Of a stretch of 64,000 bases of DNA, positions 50,861-60,300 are shown piece after piece. A program made the position numbers and the translations under genes. Numbering within the stretch: the stretch's first letter is position 1; every line of letters starts with the position of its first letter. This DNA comes from Abditibacterium sp. GTDB taxonomy: Bacteria > Armatimonadota > Abditibacteriia > Abditibacteriales > Abditibacteriaceae. The stretch is taken from positions 124,001 to 188,000 of the forward strand of contig JAUJNG010000012.1 in assembly GCA_030448265.1 (NCBI GenBank), read 5' to 3'. The notes under the pieces were generated by a model, which ran no database searches, was not told where the DNA came from, and saw only the letters and a program-made list of their open reading frames with translations.

Positions 50861-52975
50861 ATGGCCACCACAAACTCCATTTCTTCGCTGCTTTCCCAGA
50901 TTCCCGATGCCAACCTGCGCGCCGAATTATCGCGGGCCGTCGAAGAGGCGCTGCGCGACCGGCATTTCGGCCTGGTGTTCGAGGAGCATTTGCCCGAAGT
51001 GCAGGCTCTGGTGGGCGTTTCGATTCGCAAAGGCACGCGCGTTTCGGTTGTGGGCGAACCGCTCAACTGCACCTGGCACGTCGAATCGCTGGAAATGCGC
51101 GGCGCCTTGCAATGGGCGAAATTGCGGCGCGAAGGCGGTTTGGAAGGCGAAATCAAGCATCGAGAAATCGCGGTTTCGGCCCTGATTCCCGTCGCGCGCT
51201 ACGGCGAAGCGATTTATCCGTCGCTGCGCCCGATGGAGCGAGTGGAGCGCGCGCCGGATGCACCGTTTCATTCCATCATTAACGCCGACAATTACCACGC
51301 CCTGCAACTCCTGCTTTACGGCTATCAAGGTGCTTTCGATGTGATCTACATTGACCCGCCGTATAACACCGGCGCCCGCGACTGGAAATACAACAACGAT
51401 TACATCGACAAAAACGACCGCTTCCGCCATTCCAAATGGCTCTCGATGATGAAAAAGCGGTTAATTCTCGCAAAACGCCTTCTTAAAAAAGAAGGCGTTT
51501 TGGTGGTGGCGATTGATGATAACGAAGTGCATCATCTCACTTGTTTGCTCAACGAGATTTTTGAAATTGAAAACTTTTTGGGCATGGTAGCCATTCGCAC
51601 TAAACCGAGTGGAGCACCTTCGCTCAACGGGTTTGCATCTATTCACGAATACGCCATTTTTTATCGTGGATCAAATCAAATCAAAATCCAACTTCAGGAA
51701 CGAAGCGTAGAACAACTGTCTCGGTTTAACGAGCAAGATGAGGATGGGCCGTTTTGGTGGGAAAATTTTCGCAAAGCGGGCGCCGCGAGCCGGAAATCCG
51801 ACCGGCCAGGCCAGTTTTTCCCCATTTGGGTGACACGCGATGGGAAAATTGAGATTCCGAAAGGCGTCTGGAATAAAAGCGAAAAAATTTGGGAAGTGCC
51901 TTCTCCACCATCCTCTAAAATAGCACTTTATCCTCGGAAGGATGGTGAGGACAGGGTTTGGCTTTGGGCGCCGGAACGAGTGAGAGGTGATTTAAAAGAT
52001 TTGAGAGTGGATTTCTCTAATCCGCTCGAACCGCAGATCTACCACAAGCGCCGGTTGCGCCGTTCTGGGATCGTTCCTAAATCAATGTGGATAGACGCCA
52101 AATATTCGGCTTCCGAATACGGCACCAACCTTTTGCGGCAAATTTTCGGACGCGCTAACAGCTTTTCTTACCCAAAATCACCTTATACGGTTATTGATTG
52201 CATCCGAAGCGCGACGGATAATCCCGACGCCCTAATTCTCGACTTTTTCGCCGGTTCGGGCACGACGCTTCATGCGACGTGTTTGCTCAACGCCGAGGAC
52301 GGCGGCAACCGGCGCTGCGTTTTGGTGACGAATAACGAAGTCTCCGAAAGCGAAGCCAAAGCCCTCGCTAAACAGGGTTTCAAACCTGGCGACGAGGAAT
52401 GGGAGCGCGAGGGGATTTGCCGCGCCGTCACGATTCCAAGGTGCAAATACGCCATCAACGGCGTGCGCGACGACGGCACGCCGCTTTCGGGCACCTATCT
52501 CAACGGTCGCGCTCTGTCCGAAGGGTTCGAGGCGAATTTGCAGGCGTTTTCGCTCGACTTTCTCGACCCGTTGTCGGTGATGCGCGGTAGCCGCTTCGAG
52601 GACATCGCGCCGATTTTGTGGCTGCTGGCGGGCGCACGCGGCGACTTGATTTCGCCCGCCGACATCGCCGACGAATCCACAGCGTGGATTTGGCCCCAGG
52701 GCAGCGAGTTTTTGGTGTGCCGCGACGACGGGCGCTTCGGCGAAGCCCTGGAATGGCTCGAATCGCTGCCCGATGAAGAGCGCGGGCGTTTGCGCCACAT
52801 CTTTCTGGTCACCAACGCGCGCGAAGCGTGGAGCGAATGGCGCGAGATTTTGGTGGCTCTGGTTCCCCGCGTGCAGGTTCATCAGCTTTACCGCGATTAT
52901 CTGGAAAATTACCGGCTCGGCGAAAATCGGGCGATTACCGACGAATCCCTCGTCGAAATGGACGGCGACGCATGA
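50861..52975 (+). CDS. mod: Type III restriction-modification DNA methyltransferase (Mod)
   Basis: The 704-aa protein is a beta-class adenine methyltransferase: motif IV DPPYNTG (about residue 165, in VIYIDPPYNTGARDWKYNNDYID) comes before the S-adenosylmethionine motif DFFAGSGTTLHA (about residue 461). Between them lies the likely target-recognition region, encoded by visibly more AT-rich DNA than the flanks. The gene overlaps res by four bases (ATGA). The N-terminal 140 residues are an extra domain before the usual 'HGDNYHALQLL' type start (here INADNYHALQLLLYGY). It should modify the recognition site to protect the host. Confidence 0.93.
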   Translation: MATTNSISSLLSQIPDANLRAELSRAVEEALRDRHFGLVFEEHLPEVQALVGVSIRKGTRVSVVGEPLNCTWHVESLEMRGALQWAKLRREGGLEGEIKHREIAVSALIPVARYGEAIYPSLRPMERVERAPDAPFHSIINADNYHALQLLLYGYQGAFDVIYIDPPYNTGARDWKYNNDYIDKNDRFRHSKWLSMMKKRLILAKRLLKKEGVLVVAIDDNEVHHLTCLLNEIFEIENFLGMVAIRTKPSGAPSLNGFASIHEYAIFYRGSNQIKIQLQERSVEQLSRFNEQDEDGPFWWENFRKAGAASRKSDRPGQFFPIWVTRDGKIEIPKGVWNKSEKIWEVPSPPSSKIALYPRKDGEDRVWLWAPERVRGDLKDLRVDFSNPLEPQIYHKRRLRRSGIVPKSMWIDAKYSASEYGTNLLRQIFGRANSFSYPKSPYTVIDCIRSATDNPDALILDFFAGSGTTLHATCLLNAEDGGNRRCVLVTNNEVSESEAKALAKQGFKPGDEEWEREGICRAVTIPRCKYAINGVRDDGTPLSGTYLNGRALSEGFEANLQAFSLDFLDPLSVMRGSRFEDIAPILWLLAGARGDLISPADIADESTAWIWPQGSEFLVCRDDGRFGEALEWLESLPDEERGRLRHIFLVTNAREAWSEWREILVALVPRVQVHQLYRDYLENYRLGENRAITDESLVEMDGDA
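51472..51501 (+). other. Terminator-like hairpin inside mod
   Basis: aaaacgccttctt (51472-51484) pairs perfectly with aagaaggcgtttt (51489-51501) around a 4-nt loop, followed only by gg. It encodes AKRLLKKEGVLV, a normal motif, so it may be chance. It lies where the AT-rich central part of mod begins. Confidence 0.5.
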
Positions 52976-55500
52976 AAACCCAACTCAAAGATTTTCAGGA
53001 AGAAGCCGTATTTGAACTCGCCAAGCGCGTTCGAACGGTGCGCCAACTTATCGAAATCGAAGATGACGTAACCGCCGCCGTCACGCTGTCTTCGCCGACA
53101 GGAAGCGGCAAAACCGTGACGCTGTGCGCCCTGCTCGAAAGGCTGTGGAATGGCGTCGAAGATTTCGCTCCCGACCCGCAGGCGCGCTTTTTGTGGCTTT
53201 CGGATTCGCCCCAACTCAACGAGCAGTCGCGCGACAAATTCGAGATTCATTCCGATGTTTTCGGCGCCACGCGCCGCGAAATCATCGAATCGAGTTTCGA
53301 TCAGGAAATTTTCGACGCGGGGAAAATCTATTTTCTCAACACGCAGAAGCTCTCCAAAGATGGCAAGCTGCTGGACAAAACCGACGAGCGCCAATTCACC
53401 ATCTGGGAAACCATCGCCAACACCGCGAAGAAATTTCCCTCGCATTTTTATCTGGTGATAGACGAAGCGCATCGCGGCATGAGCGCCACGCAGCATCAGG
53501 GCATCAAGGAAGCGCGCACCATTGTGCAGCGCTTCATTCTGGGCTATCCCGAACAAAACGTGCCGCCGATTCCCCTGATTATCGGTATGAGCGCGACGCC
53601 CGAACGCTTTCAAAAACTCATCGAAAAGACTTCGCGCGTGCCGCGCCCCTATGAAATCGAGGTTCAAAAAGTGGTGGCGTCGGGGCTGCTCAAAGAAACC
53701 GTCGTGGTGGCGTTTCCCGAAGGCGCGTCGGGCAACGTGGATTACACGCTTCTGGAGCAGGCGGTTGACGATTTGGCGCGCTACCGGCGGCACTGGGCCA
53801 AATACTGCATCGAGCAAAAAGAAGATCGCATGGTCGAGCCGTGTCTGGTGGTGCAGGTCGAAGACGGTCATGTGGGACAGACTTCGGAAACCGATTTGGA
53901 GCAGGTGGTGAAAATCATCGACCGCCGTTATTTCGAGGCGACGAATGTGCAGCCTCCGGCGGGATTCTTCGCCCATTGTTTTCAGGACGACCAGGATTTC
54001 AGTTTCGGCGGGCACAACGTGCGAAAAATCGAGCCGTCGCGCGTTCAAAACGCCGATGCGGTGCGCGTAGTGTTTTTCAAAACCGCGCTTTCGACGGGCT
54101 GGGACTGCCCGCGCGCCGAAGTGATGATGAGTTTTCGGCCCGCGCACGACAAAACCAACATCGCCCAATTGGTGGGCCGCATGGTGCGAACACCGCTCGC
54201 GCGCCGCGTCGAGAAAGATGAATGGCTCAACACGGTGCGCTTGTATTTGCCGCACTACAACCGCAGGGGCGTCGAAGAAATCGTCCACAAACTCAACGAA
54301 CCTGGCGAAGACGGCGTGATGACCGATGTTGTCGTCAAAGGGCAGGAAAAACTTTACGAACGCGCGGTAGGCAGCGAAGCGGCGTTCGAGATGTTGAAAG
54401 ATTTGCCATCGTATCGCGTGGTAGGCGCGCCCAAAAAAGCCAACACGGCGCGGCTGCGAACCCTCGCGCGCACTTTGATGATGGACAAAATCCACGCGAC
54501 GGCGGAGAAGGAAGCCAAGGAACTCATCGTTGGGGAGTTGTGGAAAATTTGGGGCGAATTGGACGACTTAACGAAACTGCGGGCGCGCACTTTCGCCCAA
54601 TTCGAGTTGAGCGAGCTAAATATCGCTTATGGCACTGTTAAAGCGACGGCGGAACCGCGCCGCATTCTGGAAATGGTGCCGGAAAATATCGCCCAACTTT
54701 TCGAATCATCGGGGCGCAAACTGACCAACGGCCTTCATCTCGATTTCTATCAAAAATACTGCGACGACCCGCAATTCGACGGCGACCCGTTCGCGGCGCA
54801 GTTGGCCTTGATTTTAATGATGAGCGGCACGCGGCGCGAAGACACCATAGCGCGTCTGGAAAAAGTGGCGGGCGAGCAGGTGAGCACGTGGTTTAAGCAA
54901 TTTAAGGCGCAAATTAACGCCCTACCTGAAGGCAAGGCAAAGAAATACGAGACCATCCGCGTGCAAAGCCGCACGCCCGAAGCTGACGTTTTGCGCTTGC
55001 CCGACGCACTTGAAGGCATCAAAGCCGACGGCGAGGCGCAGTGGTCGCAACATCTCTTCGATGAGCAAGGCACGTTTTGGGCGAAGTTCAACGGCTGGGA
55101 AACGACCGTTTTAGAACGTGAATTGGACGACAAAAAGGTGTTGTTCTGGCTCCGCAACCTACCGCGCAAACCCTGGGCGTTCTGTGTTCCCTACATTTTG
55201 GAAGGCGAAAACAAACCGTGTTTCCCCGACTTTCTTTTCGTGCGGCAAACCAATTCCGGCCTGGTTTGCGACATCATCGACCCGCACGACCCAGAGAAAA
55301 AAGATGCCGTTGGCAAAGCCGTTGGTCTGGCGCAGTTCGCCGAGAAACACGGATTCGGCGCTTGCTTTGGCCGCATTGAGTTAGTGGCAGAAATCGGAGG
55401 ACAATTGAAGCGGATTGATTTAATGGACGACGAGAAACGCGAAGCCGTGAAAAAGATTGGTTCGCACGGGGAACTGATGCAGCTTTATCAATCGGCTTAG
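52972..55500 (+). CDS. res: Type III restriction subunit / DEAD-helicase (Res)
   Basis: The 842-aa protein starts at the ATG overlapping the mod stop. Walker A SSPTGSGKTVT (about residue 40), LVIDEAHRG (DEAH box) and IIGMSATPERF (motif III) define the helicase. TALSTGWDCPRAEVMMSF and NIAQLVGRMVR are the later motifs. The C-terminal region CFPDFLFV then GLVCDIIDPHD is nuclease-like, but has DIID where a classical PD-x-E-x-K site would have E-x-K. It should translocate and cut DNA with Mod. The last codon and stop merge into an IS982 end, so the original C-terminus may be slightly altered. Confidence 0.9.
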   Translation: MKTQLKDFQEEAVFELAKRVRTVRQLIEIEDDVTAAVTLSSPTGSGKTVTLCALLERLWNGVEDFAPDPQARFLWLSDSPQLNEQSRDKFEIHSDVFGATRREIIESSFDQEIFDAGKIYFLNTQKLSKDGKLLDKTDERQFTIWETIANTAKKFPSHFYLVIDEAHRGMSATQHQGIKEARTIVQRFILGYPEQNVPPIPLIIGMSATPERFQKLIEKTSRVPRPYEIEVQKVVASGLLKETVVVAFPEGASGNVDYTLLEQAVDDLARYRRHWAKYCIEQKEDRMVEPCLVVQVEDGHVGQTSETDLEQVVKIIDRRYFEATNVQPPAGFFAHCFQDDQDFSFGGHNVRKIEPSRVQNADAVRVVFFKTALSTGWDCPRAEVMMSFRPAHDKTNIAQLVGRMVRTPLARRVEKDEWLNTVRLYLPHYNRRGVEEIVHKLNEPGEDGVMTDVVVKGQEKLYERAVGSEAAFEMLKDLPSYRVVGAPKKANTARLRTLARTLMMDKIHATAEKEAKELIVGELWKIWGELDDLTKLRARTFAQFELSELNIAYGTVKATAEPRRILEMVPENIAQLFESSGRKLTNGLHLDFYQKYCDDPQFDGDPFAAQLALILMMSGTRREDTIARLEKVAGEQVSTWFKQFKAQINALPEGKAKKYETIRVQSRTPEADVLRLPDALEGIKADGEAQWSQHLFDEQGTFWAKFNGWETTVLERELDDKKVLFWLRNLPRKPWAFCVPYILEGENKPCFPDFLFVRQTNSGLVCDIIDPHDPEKKDAVGKAVGLAQFAEKHGFGACFGRIELVAEIGGQLKRIDLMDDEKREAVKKIGSHGELMQLYQSA

Positions 55501-56511
55501 CTAACGCGAAGTGCAAGTTGTAAAACGCCCAAGAACATGGTGAACCAATTGGTGCCAACCGGAGGACACCATGAACTTGGACGAGATGATTATAGCGGTG
55601 TATTGCACCGTAGACGATGCCGTGAAACAGCTTTTGCCCCAACTGCCCCAAGGCCGCTTGCGCCAGAGCGGGCCACCCCGCTCCTGAGCGAGAGCGAAGT
55701 GCTCACCATTGAGGTGATGGGCTTGTTTCTGGGTCATGCACAGGACACAGCCACCTTCGACCTGTTCAGGCGCCAGCACCATACCCTGTTTCCGGTTCTG
55801 CCGCAGGTGCATCGCACCACCTACACCCGCCAGAGCGCCAATTTGTGGCGCCTCAAGGAACAGGTGTGGCAACATCTGGTGAATCAATTGCCTCATCATG
55901 CCCATCTGCACTTTCTCGACAGCGTGCCTTTGCCGGTGTGCCGCTTTGCCCGCGCCTCCTTCTGCCGCCGCTTTAAGTGCCAAGAGGCTACAGGTCTTCA
56001 AGCCAGCTACGGCTTTGATCATGTCGCTCGCCAGACCTTCTACGGCTTCCGCTTGCACTTGCAGGTCTCCTTTCCAGGCGTTGTGCGGCGCTTGGTGATA
56101 ACACCCGCTCATGTCGCCGATGTGGCCGCAACACCTGACCTGATGCAAGATGTGGAAGGCGTGGTCATTGGTGACCGCAACTACCACTCACCAGCCTTGC
56201 AAGAAGAACTTAAAACAGTGGCACCTCATGCTCGCTTACTCACCCCGCCCAAGAAGAAGACGTCCGCAGAGGACAAAAGGCGCAGCGCCCTCTTGAGCCG
56301 CTTGCGCTACCGCATCGAGACGGTCATTAGCCAGTGGTGCGGGCGCTTGCAACTCAAGGCGTGTCACGCCCGCGACACCTGGCACCTGAGCAGCCGACTA
56401 CTGCGCGCCGTCCTGTGCCACACACTTTGTATCTTCCTGGCGTATCAACACGGCTTCAAGCCTCTCCAGTTCGCCAAACTCCTCGACTAACTTGCACATC
56501 GCGTTAGCTAA
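55497..56511 (+). mobile_element. IS982-family insertion sequence
   Basis: The terminal inverted repeats of 23 bp (ttagctaacgcgaagtgcaa at the left, 55497-55519; complement at 56489-56511) have one mismatch. The length of about 1015 bp is normal for IS982. The left end supplies the stop codon of res. No target duplication is evident. Its transposase is frameshifted. Confidence 0.88.
55571..56490 (+). pseudogene. IS982 transposase with one frameshift
   Basis: The gene starts at ATG 55571 with GGAGG 5 nt upstream: MNLDEMIIAVYCTVDDAVKQ, the IS982 N-terminus, then LPQGRLRQSG. Around 55670 the frame shifts by one base, after which LLSESEVLTIEVMGLFLGHAQ continues. The catalytic core follows (HFLDSVPLPVCRF, YGFDHVARQTFYGFRLHL, VIGDRNYHSPALQEEL, RYRIETVISQWCGRL) to 56490. 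No slippery heptamer is apparent, so a disabling mutation is more likely than programmed frameshifting. Confidence 0.85.
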
Positions 56512-56555
56512 TCACTTGTATGTTGGCCGGTGATGTTCCATTCGTTGGGCATAAA

Positions 56556-56921
56556 TTAGATTTTTTCGAGGCCGACGGCGATGTGGAGCGCGGCATCCAC
56601 TTCGAGCAGAGTTTCGTCGCTGACGTGGCCGTAAAACGACAAAATGCGCGATTTGGACATCCCGCGCAGTTGCAGCAATAGGATTTTGGAGCGGCGTTTG
56701 ACGACTTCGTTTGGCTCGACTAACACCTCGAAGGGATAAACGCGGTCGAGATTTTTGGTAGTGAGCGGCGCTAAAACGACTAAAGGCGAGTGCTTGTTGA
56801 GACCATCGGGCGAAAGCACAATCGCGGGACGCATCCCGCTTTGCTCCGCGCCTTCGGTCGGATCGAAACGCGCTTGCACAATGTCGCCGCGTTTGAAGAT
56901 GTGACCGGCGTCAAGGGCCAT
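56556..56921 (-). CDS. mazF: MazF/PemK-type toxin (endoribonuclease)
   Basis: The 121-aa protein is a PemK/MazF-family mRNA interferase. FKRGDIVQARFDPTEGAEQSGMRPAIVLSPDG is the family's opening beta-barrel with the conserved Arg-Pro. VVLAPLTTKN, VVKRRSKILLLQLRGMSKSRI and the C-terminal helix SDETLLEVDAALHIAVGL follow. It starts inside the last 11 bases of the antitoxin gene, the normal coupled arrangement. It should cleave mRNA when the antitoxin is degraded. The pair sits next to a restriction-modification locus. Confidence 0.93.
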   Translation of the reverse strand: MALDAGHIFKRGDIVQARFDPTEGAEQSGMRPAIVLSPDGLNKHSPLVVLAPLTTKNLDRVYPFEVLVEPNEVVKRRSKILLLQLRGMSKSRILSFYGHVSDETLLEVDAALHIAVGLEKI

Positions 56922-57243
56922 TGTGGAACTCCTTGTCCATTTCTTCGGCGCTCATCTTCGACCAATCGTCGTCAATGGCGCTCCATACCTCATCCGAGGC
57001 CCGCGAACATTCGCGGTCAATTTGGGCGTAAAGCGCCTGACTTTCCTCGTCGCGGCCAAACGCTTCGATGCTGGCGCGAATCTGGGCGAGACGGGCTTCT
57101 TCGAGTCCCTTTTCGATGGCCGCGTTGATCCATTCGCCCCGCTTGCCTGGCGGAACTTGCGCTTCGAGTCGCTGGAGTGTCTGCGCCGACAAAACGTAGG
57201 TGCGTTTTTGCTTGCCTTTGAGCGGTGCTTTTGTTGGTGTCAT
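56911..57243 (-). CDS. Antitoxin of the MazF pair, ribbon-helix-helix type
   Basis: The 110-aa protein starts at ATG 57243. KGKQKRTYVLSAQTLQRLEAQVPPGKRGEWINAAIEKGLEEA fits a ribbon-helix-helix DNA-binding domain (strand, then two helices), not the AbrB type of classic MazE. The C-terminal half is acidic and Glu/Ser-rich (GRDEESQALYAQIDRECSRASDEVW, EEMDKEFHNGP), as in the flexible toxin-binding tail. It overlaps the toxin gene by 11 bases. It should neutralise the toxin and repress the operon. Confidence 0.88.
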   Translation of the reverse strand: MTPTKAPLKGKQKRTYVLSAQTLQRLEAQVPPGKRGEWINAAIEKGLEEARLAQIRASIEAFGRDEESQALYAQIDRECSRASDEVWSAIDDDWSKMSAEEMDKEFHNGP

Positions 57244-57370
57244 GGGAAAAGTAAAAGCCAAACCCAGTGGAGTAGCAAGGGAGAAATTGTGCCGCTCAAT
57301 TTGGCCCGCGAATTGACAGCATTTGAAGAATCGCGCCAGAATCTTTAGGCGTCCTACTTTCTTAATTCTC

Positions 57371-60300
57371 ATGCGCTCATTTTTGCCGCTTCTTTCCGTC
57401 CTATTATTGCCCGCGTTTTCCCACGCTCAAACCAAGCCCGAAAAAGTTGTTCCGCTCGAAAGCCGCAACGAATCGCGCGCTCTGGTGCAAAAGCTCTTGC
57501 GCGAGGGCAAAATCATGTCGCCCAAACAGGCCAAACGCGGCATGAAAGGCTACGCGCTCAGCGTGTTCCAGGGCACCAAAGTCGAACGCTTCGGCGTCGA
57601 AGTGCTGGGCACCCTCGAACGGGTGCAGGGCGGCGGCGATCTGGTTTTGATTCGCGTCACCGACGGCCCCGTGATTCGGCGTCAGAGCGGCATCATTCAG
57701 GGCATGAGCGGTTCGCCGGTTTATCTGAACGGCAAACTGCTGGGCGCCATCGCCATCGGATTCGGTTTTCCCAAAGAGCCGATTGGCGGCGTCACGCCTA
57801 TCACGCAGATGATCGCGACGGCGCTGCCCAACGACGGGCCTAAAGTCGCGCCCGCCAAAACTCCCGCCAAAATCGCCCAAAGCGAGATTTACCGGCCCAC
57901 GACGCCACTCACCATTCAAAATCGCCGCATCGCGCGCCTCGAAGTGACGCGCGATTCCTCGCTGAGCGATTTTTCCGGCCCCGCGCACGCCGCCACGCTG
58001 CGGCTGCGGCCCGCGACCCAGCTTTTGCAGCTTTCGGGCGTGTCGGCTGGGAGTCTGGGGCGCTGGAAAGCGATGCTCGAACCCTATGGCATTTCGCCGG
58101 TTCTGGGCGGCGGCGCGATGGGAAACCGGCAGGTTTTTGGCGCGCCGTCCAAAAAAACCGGCGTGAAGGCGAATCTGACGCCTGGCGCCGCGATTGGCGT
58201 GCAGCTCGCGTCGGGCGACATCGACGCGACCGGCGTTGGAACCGTGACTTATCGCGTCGGCAATCGCGTTCTGGCCTTCGGGCATCCCATGTTCGGCCTG
58301 GGCGCGATCTCGATGCCGATGACGACCGCCTACGTTCACGACATTTTTCCGGCCTACGATATCTCCTTCAAACTCGCCTCGCCGATTTCGAGCGTGGGCG
58401 AGTTGCAGCAGGACACCATTTTCGCGATTGGCGGCACCATCGGGCGCCGCGCCGAAACCGTGCCGATGCGGATTCACCTGCGCGACGCGGCCAAAAAAAT
58501 CGACCGGAAATTCAACGTCCGGCTCATCAAAGACCCGCTTTTCACGCCCCAACTGGCGCGCGCCATCGCCGTCGAAGCCCTGCAATCGACGCTGGGCCTC
58601 GATTCCGATAAAACCGTTCGCATCTCCTATTCCATCGGCCTCAAAAACGGCCCCGCGATTCGCCGCGTCAACACGGTTTACGCCGCCGATCAAGTCATCG
58701 CCGGCGCGCTGGGCGAAGTGCTGGACACGCTCGCGCTGACCCAGGCCAATCCGTTTGAAAAAGGCGCGCTGACTTCGCTCGATATGCGCGTCGAAGTGGT
58801 GCAGGGCCGCAAAACGGCGCGCATCCGGCGCCTTTATGCCGACAAAAATCGCGTCAAGGCGGGCGAGAAGGTGCAAATTTCCGTCGTTTTGGAGCCGACC
58901 GGACGCCCCGACGAAGAGTTCACGCGCCGCTTCACCGTTGAGGTGCCCGACGATGCGCCCAGCGGCACGCTGCGCGTCGTGGCGAGCAGCGCGGGCAACT
59001 TTTTCTCCGCCCGCGCCCGCGTTGGCGGCCCGCCGCCCAATCCTGGCAATTTCAAGGAGTTATTGGAAGCCTACTCGCAAGTCGGCGCCGATAACGTGCT
59101 TCTCATTCAAACCTCGACGCCGCGCCGTTTTCTGATGATCGACCGTAAACGGGTCGTCAATCCGCCGCCGACCTGGAATCGGCTGGTGCCCGCCGGCCCG
59201 TCCAGTTCGGTCAGCACTTTCAACGAAACTCAGGAACAGCGCGAGAGCATGGAATGGGTGCTTTCGGGCCTCGAATCGATTTCGATTCCGGTTGAATCCA
59301 ATCGCAGCACCGACCGCGAGCGCCCCGATTCGGCTTCGGGCGAAGAAGGGCCAGGTTCCAATCCCACCGCGCGCAGCGAGGCGAGCGATATTGTCGCGGA
59401 CGAGGAAGACAATTTCGTTTCGGCGCGGCCCCGCAGGGAGGAACTCGATGGCGCGCCCGATTTCGCGCGCCGCGCCGCGCCGATGCTGCGGGTTTTGATG
59501 CAGATTCCGGCGCCCAAACCGGCGCCGCCCGTGACCATCGACCCCACCGCGACGCCAACGCCCGCGCCGTCGCCGGTTCCGATTACGCCGCCGGTTCCCG
59601 CCACCACGCCCACACCGACTCCCGCGCCGTCCGCCGACGCGAGCGCCAACACCATCGCGCGTCCTTCGGGCCGCTGGATTCAAAATACCGGCGCTGATTT
59701 CGGGCGCGGCAAATTCGACGGCGCCATCGTGGAAAGCGACGGCACGATTCGCGTCGGCCCGCAAAACCGGCGCGTGGTTTCGAGCGCCGAACCCGTCGCG
59801 TGGAGCGTCGCGGCGGACGGCAAAGGCACGATTTATCTGGGCACCGGCCTGAGCGCGCGCCTGCTCAAAATCGAAAACGGTGCCTCGAGGGTGCTTTACG
59901 AAGGGCCGGAAGTCGCGATTACGGCGCTCGCGCTGGGCGGCGATGGGAATTTGTATGCGGGCGCCAGCCCTGGTGGTCGGGTCTATCGTTTCGCGCCCGA
60001 CGGCGCCAAAACCACGATTCTGGAAAGTGGACAATCCTTCGTTCACGCGCTGGCCTTTGATAACGCGGGCAATTTAATCGTGGCAACCGGTGGCGAAGAC
60101 GGCAGAATTTATCGCGTCGCAATTCCGGCCACACTCTCCGACGTTTCTGCCGCCAAAACGCGCGCGACTCCCCTGGCGACACTGCCGCAAAAACACGCGC
60201 GCAGCCTCGCGGTGTCCGGCGAATCGATTTACGTTGGCACCGGCGAGGACGCCGTTCTTTATCGCATCGGCCCAGATAACCAGGTCGCCGCGCTTTATCA

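Noticed and set aside
55640-55690. Programmed -1 frameshift in the IS982 transposase
   Set aside because: No X-XXY-YYZ slippery sequence or downstream stem is visible, and IS982 transposases are normally one continuous frame, so mutation is the simpler view.
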